A DNA stretch of 64,000 nucleotides from Akkermansia muciniphila (lineage in GTDB: Bacteria > Verrucomicrobiota > Verrucomicrobiia > Limisphaerales > UBA9464): positions 1 through 64,000 of the forward strand of contig CAMAUY010000010.1 in NCBI GenBank assembly GCA_945861565.1, in the 5' to 3' direction. The notes under the pieces were generated by a model, which was not told the DNA's origin, made no database searches, and worked only from the letters and a program-made list of their open reading frames with translations. Shown here one piece after another: positions 27,188 through 36,317 of this stretch (position 1 is the first letter of the stretch; every line of letters begins with the position of its first letter). Made by a program: the position numbers and the translations under genes.

Positions 27188-28039
27188 ATGTCCCGCGTGT
27201 TGGAAACCATGATGACTCCTTTTTCTGGATTGGTGGATTTGCGGCCGGGGTTTGTTCCGCGGCTGGGCGCCAGTCATGTGCTATTTGATTTCGATGGAAC
27301 CATTTCGCTCGTGCGGCAGGGATGGCCGGAAGTGATGGTCCCGATGTTTACTTCAATCATGCCTGCCATCCCGGGCGAAACCGAGGAGCAACGTTCGCGC
27401 GTCGCTTTCGAAGACATCATGCGGCTGAACGGGAAGCAGACGATATACCAGATGATGCAGCTGGCGGACCGGGTCCGCGAGCGTGGCGGCGTCCCGGGCG
27501 ACCCACTCGAGTACAAGCACGAATACCTGCGCCGATTGAACGAACGGATTGCGAGCCGGCATGCGGGGCTGAAGGCGGGAACCGTGCCGAAGGAGGATTT
27601 TCTGGTGCATGGCACGCGCGCGTTGCTGGAGCGTCTGGTGCAGCGTGGGATGCCGCTCTATCTGGCCAGTGGTACGGACGAGCAATTTGTGAAAGCGGAG
27701 GCCGAAATGCTCGACGTCGCCCGCTATTTCAAGGGGCGGATTTATGGAGCTCAGGACGACTACCGCAAATTCAGCAAGAAGATGATCATTGATCGAATCC
27801 TTCTGGAAAACCAAATCCCCGGAGGTCAGTTGATTGCGTTTGGGGATGGATACGTCGAAATTGAAAACACCAAGCAGGTGGGCGGGCTGGCGGTGGCGGT
27901 GGCCAGTGACGAAGCCAATAATGGGTCCGGCCGGATGGATCCATGGAAGCGAGAACGGCTGCTCGGGGTTGGAGCGGATATTTGCATCCCCGACTACCGT
28001 GATCTGGATCCCTTGTATGCTCTGCTTTTCCCGGGATGA
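27188..28039 (+). CDS. HAD-superfamily hydrolase (phosphatase-like)
   Basis: This 283-residue protein has a HAD core: motif I FDFDGTIS (near residues 35-42, nucleophile Asp), motif II in LYLASGTDEQF, and motif III/IV in QLIAFGDGYVEIENTKQVG. A helical cap lies between. It is probably a phosphatase acting on a small phosphorylated metabolite. It follows the secretion ATPase by 38 bases and overlaps the next gene by four bases (ATGA). With the next gene and the PfkB kinase it forms a compact set whose substrate is unknown. Confidence 0.85.
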   Translation: MSRVLETMMTPFSGLVDLRPGFVPRLGASHVLFDFDGTISLVRQGWPEVMVPMFTSIMPAIPGETEEQRSRVAFEDIMRLNGKQTIYQMMQLADRVRERGGVPGDPLEYKHEYLRRLNERIASRHAGLKAGTVPKEDFLVHGTRALLERLVQRGMPLYLASGTDEQFVKAEAEMLDVARYFKGRIYGAQDDYRKFSKKMIIDRILLENQIPGGQLIAFGDGYVEIENTKQVGGLAVAVASDEANNGSGRMDPWKRERLLGVGADICIPDYRDLDPLYALLFPG

Positions 28040-29157
28040 AACAGCGTCCACTCGATCTATCCCGGCTGAAGACTCTGCCACTGGCCCGGCGCCGGAGTTT
28101 GTCGTCGGTTGAAGAAATCCTGCTACCGCTGGACCGGTCTCCGTCGGTGCTTTCCCCCACCGTTCTGCTGCGCGTTCAGGAGGCGGCCATGCGCCTGCGC
28201 GAGGCCCGAGGTCGCGGAGCGCAAGCGATCCTAATTTACGGAGCTCATCTCCTCCGGAATGGGGCCGCCCTCCTCGTCGCGGACCTGATGGAGAAGGGTT
28301 GGATTACCCATCTGGCGACCAATGGAGCGGGTACGATTCATGACTGGGAATTTGCCTGGCTGGGCCGTTCGACCGAAGGGGTGGAGGAGAATGTCGCCGC
28401 GGGCACGTTTGGCACCTGGGAAGAGACCGGAAGAAACATTCATCTTGCGCTGTTAGGCGGCGCCCTCGACCGGCTCGGGTACGGTCGCGCGCTCGGGCGA
28501 TTCATTCATGAGGATGGGGTCACACTTCAGGACCCCGATATTCTGGCGGGAATGGTGGCAGAGTTCCCGGCGGATCCGCTCGCGGCGGCCGGGTGTGAAC
28601 TTCTGGCGGCGATGAATACCCACCGATTGGAAGCGGGGCATCACCGCGTTGAGCATCGATGGAAGCAGGCCTCAATCCTCGCGCATGCCTGGCGACTGGG
28701 AGTGCCGGTGACGGTGCATCCGGGCGTGGGCTACGACATCATCGCGTGTCATCCGATGTTCAATGGAGCGGCCATCGGGCGGGCGGCGGCGGAGGATTTT
28801 CGATTGTTTGGGGGGGCGGTCGACGGGTTGGACGGAGGCGTGGTGCTTTCGATCGGATCGGCGATCATGGGGCCGCAGGTTTTCGAGAAGAGCCTGAGCT
28901 GCGTGCATAACATCCGTTTCCAGGAAGGCCGGCCGGCCGTCTCTGGCCACAGCATCTTTGTCGTGGACCTCCAGGACGGGGGGGGGTGGGACTGGACCCA
29001 GGGTGAGCCCCCGAAGAGCAACCCGGCGTACTACCTGCGATTCTGCAAGAGCTATTCCCGGATGGGAGGGAGCATGCAATACGTGCAATGTGACAATGCC
29101 GCATTCATTCACCATTTGCACCGGCAATTGACCGGTGCCGGATCCCATGAGTCCTGA
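28036..29157 (+). CDS. conserved enzyme-like protein of unknown function (HAD/PfkB-linked)
   Basis: This 373-residue soluble protein has well-conserved-looking blocks: GAHLLRNGAALLVADLMEKG, ITHLATNGAGTIHDWEFAWLG (in part LATNGAGTIHDWEF) and GTFGTWEETGRNIHLAL near residues 68-150. VTVHPGVGYDIIACHPMFNGA and VVLSIGSAIMGPQVFEKS follow later. The strand-loop pattern suggests a Rossmann-like, DHS-like fold, which is a weak visual similarity only; the catalytic lysine of deoxyhypusine synthase cannot be placed. His-Pro-Gly-Val and His-Asp-Trp motifs look catalytic. Four-base overlap with the HAD gene and overlap with the kinase gene imply a shared pathway. Function not assigned. Confidence 0.7.
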   Translation: MKQRPLDLSRLKTLPLARRRSLSSVEEILLPLDRSPSVLSPTVLLRVQEAAMRLREARGRGAQAILIYGAHLLRNGAALLVADLMEKGWITHLATNGAGTIHDWEFAWLGRSTEGVEENVAAGTFGTWEETGRNIHLALLGGALDRLGYGRALGRFIHEDGVTLQDPDILAGMVAEFPADPLAAAGCELLAAMNTHRLEAGHHRVEHRWKQASILAHAWRLGVPVTVHPGVGYDIIACHPMFNGAAIGRAAAEDFRLFGGAVDGLDGGVVLSIGSAIMGPQVFEKSLSCVHNIRFQEGRPAVSGHSIFVVDLQDGGGWDWTQGEPPKSNPAYYLRFCKSYSRMGGSMQYVQCDNAAFIHHLHRQLTGAGSHES

Positions 29158-30157
29158 ACGGTTTTCCGAGATCACCAGCCGGTTTGCGGGACTGAAGATC
29201 GTGCTGGCCGGTGACTTTTGCCTCGACCGCTACTTGGAAATTGATGCCGATCGTGCTGAGGTTTCGATTGAGACGGGACTCGTGGTGCACAATGTCACGC
29301 GGGTCCGTCCCCAACCGGGCGGGGCGGGAACCATCCTCAACAATCTGGTGGCGCTGGGGGTGGGCGAGATCCGGCCCGTCGGATTTGCCGGAGAGGACGG
29401 AGAAGGTTGGGAATTGGAGCGGGCACTGATGTCGAAAGCCGGCGTTTCGATGGACGGATTCTTTCGGACACCGGCCCGGCGAACCTTCACCTATACGAAG
29501 CCGTTACTGTGCCGGGAGGGTCGACCTCCCGAGGAGTTAAATCGGCTGGATTTCAAAAACTGGACCCCAACCCCGCCTGCCGTTGAGCAAACATTGCTGG
29601 ACCGGTTGTCGGCCGCGGCGGCGGGGGCTGACGGAGTTTTTGCCCTCGATCAAGTGGATTTACCGGCGACCGGCGTGGTGACGCCCGCGGTTCGCGACGT
29701 TTTGGGGGGGCTGGCGAGACGGGGGGAATTGGTGTTGGGTGACAGTCGCCAGGGACTGCGTGCCTGGCCGCCCGTACTCTTTAAGATGAATGCGCGCGAG
29801 TTGGGAGCCTTGTCGGGTGACCTTGCATCCGTGGGGGTCGATGTCGTGCTGGAACAAGCCGTCCGTCTGGCTCGGCGGAATCGGCAGGCGGTGTTTGTGA
29901 CTCTCGCGGAACAGGGAATCGTGGGGGCGACTCCGGCTGGGATTGCGGCCCATGTGCCCGCGTTTCCCGTCCGCGGTCCGATTGATATTGTGGGGGCGGG
30001 CGATGCGGTTGCGGCGAATCTGACGGCGGCGCTGGCGGCGGGGGCAACGCCTCAAGAATCGATGGCCATGGCGATGGCGGCAGCGAGCGTGGTGATCCAT
30101 CAGCTTGGCACGACGGGAACGGCTGATTGCCAGCAATTGCGAGAGCTATTGTGCTAG
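29147..30157 (+). CDS. PfkB-family sugar kinase
   Basis: This 336-residue ribokinase-fold kinase, close to the HldE/RfaE kinase domain, begins MSPERFSEITSRFAGLKIVLAG. It shows GDFCLDRYL near the N-terminus, the first PfkB signature in QPGGAGTILNNLVALG, and the catalytic-base/anion-hole block GPIDIVGAGDAVAANLT near residue 280. It would phosphorylate a sugar or sugar phosphate. The ATG at 29147 is chosen; a GTG lies 12 bases earlier. It overlaps the previous unknown gene and is followed by apbE, whose GTG overlaps its stop. HldA-type heptose activity is possible but not shown. Confidence 0.85.
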   Translation: MSPERFSEITSRFAGLKIVLAGDFCLDRYLEIDADRAEVSIETGLVVHNVTRVRPQPGGAGTILNNLVALGVGEIRPVGFAGEDGEGWELERALMSKAGVSMDGFFRTPARRTFTYTKPLLCREGRPPEELNRLDFKNWTPTPPAVEQTLLDRLSAAAAGADGVFALDQVDLPATGVVTPAVRDVLGGLARRGELVLGDSRQGLRAWPPVLFKMNARELGALSGDLASVGVDVVLEQAVRLARRNRQAVFVTLAEQGIVGATPAGIAAHVPAFPVRGPIDIVGAGDAVAANLTAALAAGATPQESMAMAMAAASVVIHQLGTTGTADCQQLRELLC

Positions 30158-31245
30158 CGGCGAGGCGAATTGATGCATGCGGGCTTTGGCGGGCGAGCCG
30201 GTGGATGGCGGCATCGCTCTTCCTCGGGACATTGGTTGCGGCTGCTTGGGTTGGAGCCGGTTGTGCAACGCGTCCTGGGTTGTCGTGGCAGCGTTACGAA
30301 TTCGAGCGACCGCAGATGGGGTTACCCTTCCGGATCGTTCTCTATGCCACCGACGGACAGGTGGCAACGAACGCGGCGGAGGCTGCTTGGAAACGCATTG
30401 CCGAACTCAATTCCATTCTCAGCGATTACGAGGAACAAAGTGAGCTCAGCCGGCTGTCGCGAACGGCGGGTTCCGGTCGGTCGGTCGCGATCGGTCCGGA
30501 CCTGTGGCGTGTGTTGATTCGCAGCGAGGAAATGGCGCGGGCGAGCGGCGGGGCATTCGATGTCACCGTGGGCCCTCTGGTTCAGCTTTGGCGCCGGGCT
30601 CGGCGGCAGCGTGTGCTGCCGGAACCCGATCGAATTACGGCGGCGCGTGCCGCGGTGGGCTGGCGGCGGGTAGAATTGCGACCTCGAACCCGCTCGGTCC
30701 GTTTAGTCGCGCCGGGAATGAGACTGGACCTCGGGGGTATCGCCAAAGGATACGCCCTCGATGAGGCCTTCGCGGTGCTGCGCCACCAGGGCGTCGCGCG
30801 AGCGCTCGTCAGTGGCGGTGGGGACATGGTGGTTGGCGAAGCGCCGCCGGGAGAACGTGGTTGGAAGGTTGCCGTGGCACCCTTGGATGCGCCGGGTGCA
30901 CCGCCCGCGCGGACGGTCTGGTTGCGGTGGGCCTCACTCTGCACCAGCGGAGACCTTTTTCAGCATGTTGAGATCGGTGGTGTTCGCTATTCCCACATCA
31001 TTGATCCTCGCACGGGCGTCGGGTTGACGGATCACAGTCTGGTGACGGTGATTGCCCGCCGGGGGATTACGGCGGACGCGTTGGCGACCGCGGCCAGCGT
31101 GCTGGGCCCGGTCGCGGGGATTCGACTGGTCGAGCGAACGCCGCGTGCCGAAGCGTTGGTCGTTCGCTCGGTCGAGTCGGCTGGGAAACTCCAATTTGAG
31201 ATGGCGGAGACCCGTGGATTTCGAGGTTGGGAACTCCGCCGGTAG
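30151..31245 (+). CDS. apbE: FAD:protein FMN transferase (ApbE) lipoprotein
   Basis: This enzyme of about 364 residues links FMN to Thr in periplasmic flavoproteins such as NqrC and RnfG. The GTG at 30151 overlaps the kinase stop and gives a lipoprotein signal with basic n-region and lipobox GAGC. The domain has MGLPFRIVLYA, LNSILSDYEEQSELSRLS, AFDVTVGPL, LDLGGIAKGYALDEA and ALVSGGGDMVV, plus the metal-binding DPRTGVGLTDHSLVTV and ADALATAASVLGP. No Nqr or Rnf subunit is nearby, so the client is elsewhere. An ATG at 30205 would also keep the domain but gives a weaker signal peptide. Confidence 0.93.
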   Translation: MLAARRIDACGLWRASRWMAASLFLGTLVAAAWVGAGCATRPGLSWQRYEFERPQMGLPFRIVLYATDGQVATNAAEAAWKRIAELNSILSDYEEQSELSRLSRTAGSGRSVAIGPDLWRVLIRSEEMARASGGAFDVTVGPLVQLWRRARRQRVLPEPDRITAARAAVGWRRVELRPRTRSVRLVAPGMRLDLGGIAKGYALDEAFAVLRHQGVARALVSGGGDMVVGEAPPGERGWKVAVAPLDAPGAPPARTVWLRWASLCTSGDLFQHVEIGGVRYSHIIDPRTGVGLTDHSLVTVIARRGITADALATAASVLGPVAGIRLVERTPRAEALVVRSVESAGKLQFEMAETRGFRGWELRR

Positions 31246-31276
31246 GCGGTGCGAGGTGACACGTAAAAGCACCGGA

Positions 31277-32383
31277 TCAAACGGACGGTTCTGAACTGGG
31301 AGTAGCCGGTTCGTGTGGAGTCGGGACCGATTTCATGCGGGCCCGGAGGAGGTCGGCTCGGAAGATGTCACGGTCCTCGGCTGCCAGTTTTTCGCGGTCG
31401 GGATGATTCAGTTGCAAATGAGCGGGCTGGCTGATGAGGAACAATTCATCGACCAGCGCCTTGGGAGTCTGGGCAAACATTCCAATATCGACGCCGAGCC
31501 GCAGGAGGCTGAGTAGGTTCATGGTCTCCTTGGACGAGACCGTATGGGCGTTGGCGAGCACGCCGTAGGCTCGTCCGATGTGGTTGAATAGGACTTTGGG
31601 TTTTTTCTCCAGCAGCGTCTGCCGGGCGTTTTCCTCGTGCTCAACCAACTGGAGGAGCACTTTGTTGATCCGCTCGAGGATTTCATTCTCGGACTCGCCG
31701 AGTGTCATTTGATTGGAGACTTGGAAGATATTACCGAGAGCCTCGGTGCCTTCGCCGTACAAGCCGCGGACGGCGAGTCCCAGCTTGTTGACGGCCTGAA
31801 TGATCTGGTTGATCTGCTCGCCGAGGACCAGTCCCGGAAGGTGGAGCATCGCGCTCACGCGAATCCCCGTGCCGAGATTGGTCGGGCAGGCTGTCAGGTA
31901 GCCGTATTTGTCGGAAAAAGAAATATCCAGCCGGGTTTCCAGATCGGAGTCCACGGCATCAATCGAGAGCCAGGCCTGCCGCAATTGCAGACCGGGGCGA
32001 AGCGATTGCATCCGCAGATGATCCTCCTCATTGATCATCACGCTGAGCGTTTCCTCCCGATTGAGAATCAGACCGGATCCGGCACCTTTTGCGGCATGCT
32101 CGCGACTCACGAGATGCCGTTCCACAAGGATTTGTTTGTCCAGGGCAGTTAGTTTTTCGAGGGACTCGGCAAAGGGCTCCGGACCCATTTGGGGCAGAGA
32201 GCGGATCGCCGGGAAGAGGATTTCATACGCCTTGATCCGATCCGCCTTTTTGGCGTGACCCGGGAACGGATGGCTCTTGAGATTTCGCGCCAGCCGCACC
32301 CGGCTGGAAAAAACGATACGATCATTCGGACCGGTGCGTTGGGAGGCTTCCGCGGGTGAGATGAGGAATTCGAGAATATTCAT
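31277..32383 (-). CDS. mcsB: protein arginine kinase McsB
   Basis: This 368-residue phosphagen-kinase-fold enzyme phosphorylates arginines in proteins, marking them for ClpCP in Firmicutes. It shows IVFSSRVRLARNLKSHPFPG (residues 24-43), the catalytic Glu region, NEEDHLRMQSLRPG (near 115-128), TACPTNLGTGIRVSAMLHLP and RGLYGEGTEALGNIFQVSNQ. Length is slightly above the family average. It is 22 bases from mcsA, as in Firmicutes. No CtsR repressor or ClpC gene lies in the window, so the regulatory link differs or lies elsewhere. The C-terminus ends in a Ser/Thr/Pro-rich tail. Confidence 0.94.
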   Translation of the reverse strand: MNILEFLISPAEASQRTGPNDRIVFSSRVRLARNLKSHPFPGHAKKADRIKAYEILFPAIRSLPQMGPEPFAESLEKLTALDKQILVERHLVSREHAAKGAGSGLILNREETLSVMINEEDHLRMQSLRPGLQLRQAWLSIDAVDSDLETRLDISFSDKYGYLTACPTNLGTGIRVSAMLHLPGLVLGEQINQIIQAVNKLGLAVRGLYGEGTEALGNIFQVSNQMTLGESENEILERINKVLLQLVEHEENARQTLLEKKPKVLFNHIGRAYGVLANAHTVSSKETMNLLSLLRLGVDIGMFAQTPKALVDELFLISQPAHLQLNHPDREKLAAEDRDIFRADLLRARMKSVPTPHEPATPSSEPSV

Positions 32384-32405
32384 GAGCGGAAGGGAATGGG
32401 GGCGG

Positions 32406-32909
32406 TCACGGCTTGGCGGCGGATCGCACGACCTTTAACTGATCCCGGAGTTGGGCCGCCCGCTCGAAATCTTCGCGCGCGATCGCTCCCTGGAGATCCT
32501 TTTCCAGGCTCAGAAGCTGCTGGTTCAGATCGGTCTCCCGGCGGAGGGGGCCGGGAACCTTGCCCTTGTGCCGAATACCCTTGTGCATGGGCTTGAGCAA
32601 GGGGTCTAGGCCATCCGCGAAGACGTCGTAGCAATCGGAGCAGCCCAGGCGCCCCGATTTCTTGAAGTCCGCCTGGGTGTAGCCGCAGGTCGCGCACCGA
32701 AGTCCGCCCCCTTTCGCCTCGCTTGCCTCTTCGATTTGTTGCGAGGCGCCCAGGCCTAACAATAGGTCGGCCAGAGAAAAGCCTGCAGGATCATTTACCC
32801 CCTTCTCCTTCGCACAGGCTTCGCACAAGTCCACCTTCTTCACCTCGTTCTCGACGATTTGGGTGAGATGGACGGTGGCATCCTTTTGTTTACAGAACTG
32901 GCAGGTCAT
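32406..32909 (-). CDS. mcsA: McsA-like zinc-finger/UVR-motif activator of McsB
   Basis: This 167-residue protein has four CxxC pairs: CQFC at 3-6, CEAC near 29-32, CATCG near 74-77 and CSDC near 91-94. These form the two zinc fingers typical of McsA. A C-terminal UVR motif (SLEKDLQGAIAREDFERAAQLRDQ, in part AIAREDFERAAQLRDQ) follows. McsA activates McsB. The gene is the first of the pair, close to the divergent lactonase gene (155 bases to its start). Function is inferred from the family and neighbour. Confidence 0.93.
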   Translation of the reverse strand: MTCQFCKQKDATVHLTQIVENEVKKVDLCEACAKEKGVNDPAGFSLADLLLGLGASQQIEEASEAKGGGLRCATCGYTQADFKKSGRLGCSDCYDVFADGLDPLLKPMHKGIRHKGKVPGPLRRETDLNQQLLSLEKDLQGAIAREDFERAAQLRDQLKVVRSAAKP

Positions 32910-33064
32910 AGGCCGTAATGGGGTATATCGGGGGCGGTCGCCTGGAAGTCAAGGGAAGCAGCGAGATTCAAAAAGGAGAGGCGAGATCGCTCCCGGTATT
33001 TTTTCAGACTCTTTCCCGTCGATGTCGACTTGTATCCCGCGCCCGAATCCGATTTCCTTCGGTC

Positions 33065-34264
33065 ATGCATTCCCCCCTCAGTCGCCGTGAATTCGCCCGC
33101 ACCCTCTTGGCCACCACCGCGTCGATCGGGGCGCTCGGGTGCCAGGGTCCGTCCGAGCGCCCTCGCCCCAAGACGTCCTCCGCCCGACGATACCGGATGT
33201 ACGTCGGCACCTACACCGGCCCGAAGAGCCAGGGCATTCATGGCTTCACGCTGGACGTCAGCTCCGGTTCCGTAGAATCCCTGGGACGGGTCGCCACCGC
33301 CAAGAACCCCACCTTCCTTGCGGTGCACCCGAATGGAAATTTTCTTTACGCCGCGAACGAAGTTGGGGAATGGAATGGAGCGCCGGGTGGGTATGTCTCA
33401 GCCTACCGAATCGATACGGCTTCGGGGCATCTCACACTTTTAAATGAACAGTCCTCCGTCGGAGCCGGACCTTGCCACCTGTCGGTGGACCGGACGGGCA
33501 AGTGCGTGCTCGTCGCCAACTATAGTGGGGGGAGTGTCAGCGTCCTGCCATTGAATATGGACGGTTCCCTCCGACCTCATTCCGCGTTTGTCCAGCACAC
33601 GGGCTCGAGCGTAAATCCAGCCCGGCAAAAAGCGCCACATGCCCATTCAATCAACGTGTCACCCGACAATCGGTTCGCGTTCGCGGCGGATCTTGGCCTC
33701 GATCGGATCCTCGTCTACCGGCTCGCGGCGAGCGAGGGGCGGATCACTCCGAATGATCCCGCTTATGCGGCCCTGACTCCAGGCAGCGGCCCGCGGCACT
33801 TCGCATTCCATCCCAATGGCGGGTCGGCGTTTGTCATCAATGAGATGGCGTGCACTCTGACGGCGTTCCGGTACGATGCTGCCCGCGGTGTGTTGACCGA
33901 AACCCAGACAATTTCGACGTTGCCGCCCGGGGAGACGAAGCGTCCGGAATTTTCGACGGCGGAAGTTGTGGTGCATCCGGCGGGAGGCTTCGTGTACGGC
34001 TCGAATCGAGGGCATCATTCCATTGTGGTTTTTGCCGTTGAACCGGGTTCGGGCCGCTTGCGGTGGGTTCAAAACGAGAGCACGCAGGGAAAGACTCCTC
34101 GGAATTTTGCGATTGATCCCTCGGGACGATGGCTGTTCGCCGAGAACCAGGATTCAGATTCCATCGTCCAATACCAGATTGATCCCTCGACCGGGCGACT
34201 TTCACCCACCGGCAAGCGATGGGACGTGGGCTCGCCGGTCTGCCTTCGGTTTGTGCCCGCTTAA
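33065..34264 (+). CDS. lactonase-family beta-propeller protein (6-phosphogluconolactonase-like)
   Basis: This 399-residue secreted protein has a twin-arginine-like signal SRREFARTLLATTAS, then a lipobox-like GALGCQG, so it is likely exported folded or lipidated. A seven-bladed propeller follows with MYVGTYTGPKSQGIHGF, HPNGNFLYAANEVGEWNG, HAHSINVSPDNRFAFAADLG, GSGPRHFAFHPNGG and NFAIDPSGRWLFAENQDSDS. These match the lactonase (Pgl/YbhE, muconate-cycloisomerase-type) family. The substrate need not be 6-phosphogluconolactone, since many family members act on other lactones. The start at 33065 (MHSPLSRREF) is chosen over the longer frame. Confidence 0.9.
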   Translation: MHSPLSRREFARTLLATTASIGALGCQGPSERPRPKTSSARRYRMYVGTYTGPKSQGIHGFTLDVSSGSVESLGRVATAKNPTFLAVHPNGNFLYAANEVGEWNGAPGGYVSAYRIDTASGHLTLLNEQSSVGAGPCHLSVDRTGKCVLVANYSGGSVSVLPLNMDGSLRPHSAFVQHTGSSVNPARQKAPHAHSINVSPDNRFAFAADLGLDRILVYRLAASEGRITPNDPAYAALTPGSGPRHFAFHPNGGSAFVINEMACTLTAFRYDAARGVLTETQTISTLPPGETKRPEFSTAEVVVHPAGGFVYGSNRGHHSIVVFAVEPGSGRLRWVQNESTQGKTPRNFAIDPSGRWLFAENQDSDSIVQYQIDPSTGRLSPTGKRWDVGSPVCLRFVPA

Positions 34265-34393
34265 CTCCCTGGAGTTTTCCTGGAGTGGCAGCGGTGAGAG
34301 CCGATGGACCGGGACATTCCTCCGATTGAACTCCTTTTTTCTCCTCCCGCCGTTTGCCAGAACCACCGGCTGCCTCTAGCCTCGTTTCATAGC

Positions 34394-35794
34394 ATGGAAA
34401 GTGTCTTCGGTTGGATTTTTACGGTCGTCAAAGTGTTGCTGCTCTTCGGAGCGGCGATTTTTGTTCATGAGTTCGGCCACTACTGGGTTGCCCGCCGGCG
34501 AGGAATGCGGGTCGATGGATTTTCCATTGGTTTCGGTCCGAAGATCTTCGCCTGGATGCAGGATGGTGTGGAGTGGTCGGTGCGGTGGATTCCTGCGGGC
34601 GGCTTCGTAAAGCTGCCGCAAATGATCACATCGGAGGCAATTGAAGGAAAAGCCGATCAAGCGGTGCCGCCTGCCTCGCCTTTTTCCCGTATCCTGGTGG
34701 CTGCGGCTGGGCCGTTCATGAACGTGGTGTTTGCCTTTCTGATCGCCACGTTCATTTGGGTGATCGGTCTGCCCGTCCTCGTCAATCCGCCGATCATCGG
34801 CCGGGTGGAGCCTGGCTCCAGTGAATATGCCGCGGGCATACGTGAGCGCGATCGGATCCTTGCCGTCGCGGGATCTCCAGTCCGGTCCTGGCAGGATATT
34901 AATCTCGAGGTGCTGACGTCTCGGACGAACCGTCTTCTGTTAACTTTGGGGCGAGCGGATCAACGATTTACGGCGCTGGTCGGAACACGCACCAATGAAC
35001 AATTGCATCTTCGATGGCTCGATCTGGAACCATTCGAACGACCCGTGGTCGGACTCGTCGAGGCGGACAAGCCCGCGGGAAAGATCGGACTGAAACCCGG
35101 TGACAAACTCTTGTCGTTTGATGGCGTATTTGTTCTCAACCAGGAGCATCTCGTTGAATTGGTTTCGAAAGGGCAGGGGCGTTCCTGCGAATTGATCAGT
35201 GAACGGGATTCCGTGCGGATCACCAATACCGTGACCCCCATCTACGACCCGGCGCTGAAGCGGGGGCGCATCGGTATCGCCTTTGCGGGCGGTCACTACG
35301 AGATTCAACGGCCCGGGCCGACACCATTCGAACAGATCGACGAGGTCCTGCACATGATGAGCAAGACGTTCCTGGCACTGTGGCATCATAAGGAAACGGG
35401 CGTGGGAGCCAAGGACATGAGCGGGCCGGTGGGAATCCTCGGCAAGCTTGCGGTGGACGTGCGAACCGATTTTCGCCTCGCCCTGAAGTTCATGGTGATG
35501 CTCAACATCAATCTGGCGATCCTCAATCTCCTCCCACTTCCGGTGCTGGATGGCGGCCATATCATGATGTCGCTTTACGAACTCTTGACCCGCCGTCGTG
35601 TCAGCCTCCGCTTTCAGGAATATGCCACCACGGGGTTTGCGATTCTTCTCATTTCATTCATGGCGTACGTCACCTTTTTTGACATCAATCGATTCTGGCT
35701 TTTCAAGATGATGTGGAAGCAGCAGAGTGTGATTCATCCTGCCAGCGAGTCCGCCGCGCCCAGTGGCCCGACGAATGCAATGCCCGCTCCTTGA
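34394..35794 (+). CDS. rseP: site-2 membrane metalloprotease RseP
   Basis: This 466-residue intramembrane zinc protease cleaves transmembrane substrates such as anti-sigma factors after a first cut. The active-site HEFGH is at 25-29, and the third zinc ligand lies in the C-terminal PVLDGGHIMM segment. Two PDZ-like domains fill the periplasmic part (about 120-310; GRVEPGSSEYAAGIRERDRI and LVEADKPAGKIGLKPGDKLL). The start at 34394 (MESVFGWIFTVVK) places the first helix correctly; the longer frame has no similarity. Substrates are not in the window. Confidence 0.95.
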   Translation: MESVFGWIFTVVKVLLLFGAAIFVHEFGHYWVARRRGMRVDGFSIGFGPKIFAWMQDGVEWSVRWIPAGGFVKLPQMITSEAIEGKADQAVPPASPFSRILVAAAGPFMNVVFAFLIATFIWVIGLPVLVNPPIIGRVEPGSSEYAAGIRERDRILAVAGSPVRSWQDINLEVLTSRTNRLLLTLGRADQRFTALVGTRTNEQLHLRWLDLEPFERPVVGLVEADKPAGKIGLKPGDKLLSFDGVFVLNQEHLVELVSKGQGRSCELISERDSVRITNTVTPIYDPALKRGRIGIAFAGGHYEIQRPGPTPFEQIDEVLHMMSKTFLALWHHKETGVGAKDMSGPVGILGKLAVDVRTDFRLALKFMVMLNINLAILNLLPLPVLDGGHIMMSLYELLTRRRVSLRFQEYATTGFAILLISFMAYVTFFDINRFWLFKMMWKQQSVIHPASESAAPSGPTNAMPAP

Positions 35795-35962
35795 GTGATA
35801 GAGAGTGAAAGGGGTCAAGTCCGGGATCGTGAACAGTGGTTCCAGGCATTGCGGAGTGTGTGTCTGAATTTAGGGGGGGTGGCTCGACAGGTGCGAATTG
35901 AATACGCGACATTGAACCTGTCCCTTTTTTTCCATTACTCACAAGCGTGGCGCGAAAATCTG

Positions 35963-36101
35963 CGAATCCCAACGGGATTCCGTCCTCCAGCCCAGGGTTG
36001 GCGCAACGCGCCTACCCTGGGAAGACTCCGCCATCCAGCCCAACCCCAACGGGGTTGCGGCACGACGAAGCGCGAGCCCGTCGTAACCCCGTTGGGATTC
36101 G
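35963..36101. repeat. palindromic MITE-like element with inverted ends
   Basis: The left end CGAATCCCAACGGGATTCCG and right end (read on the opposite strand) CCGAATCCCAACGGGGTTAC are near-identical. Inside are CCCAGGGTTGGCGC/GCGCCTACCCTGGG (35991-36021) and CAACCCC/GGGGTTG (36041-36057), both strong hairpins. No transposase is present. Upstream, 35800-35930 holds another repeat-like stretch with GACAGGT and ACCTGTC arms ahead of a T-run. The rest of the 35795-36317 gap shows no gene. Confidence 0.7.
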
Positions 36102-36317
36102 GCGAAGCAGACTCTCCAAGTTGCGGGTATCGCAAGGAAAGCACCGACGCACTCCCAAAGCTGGCGTCACGCCCTGGCCACCCTTTGCCTCCCACGATCA
36201 TTTGGGTATAAAATTCATAAAACAACCGCACGGCTTCGTCGGAAGGCGAACACCGCACCGATCGGAGCTAAAAAACATGGAACCGCTGGCGGATTTCGAG
36301 TATCCCCTCATTCAAGC

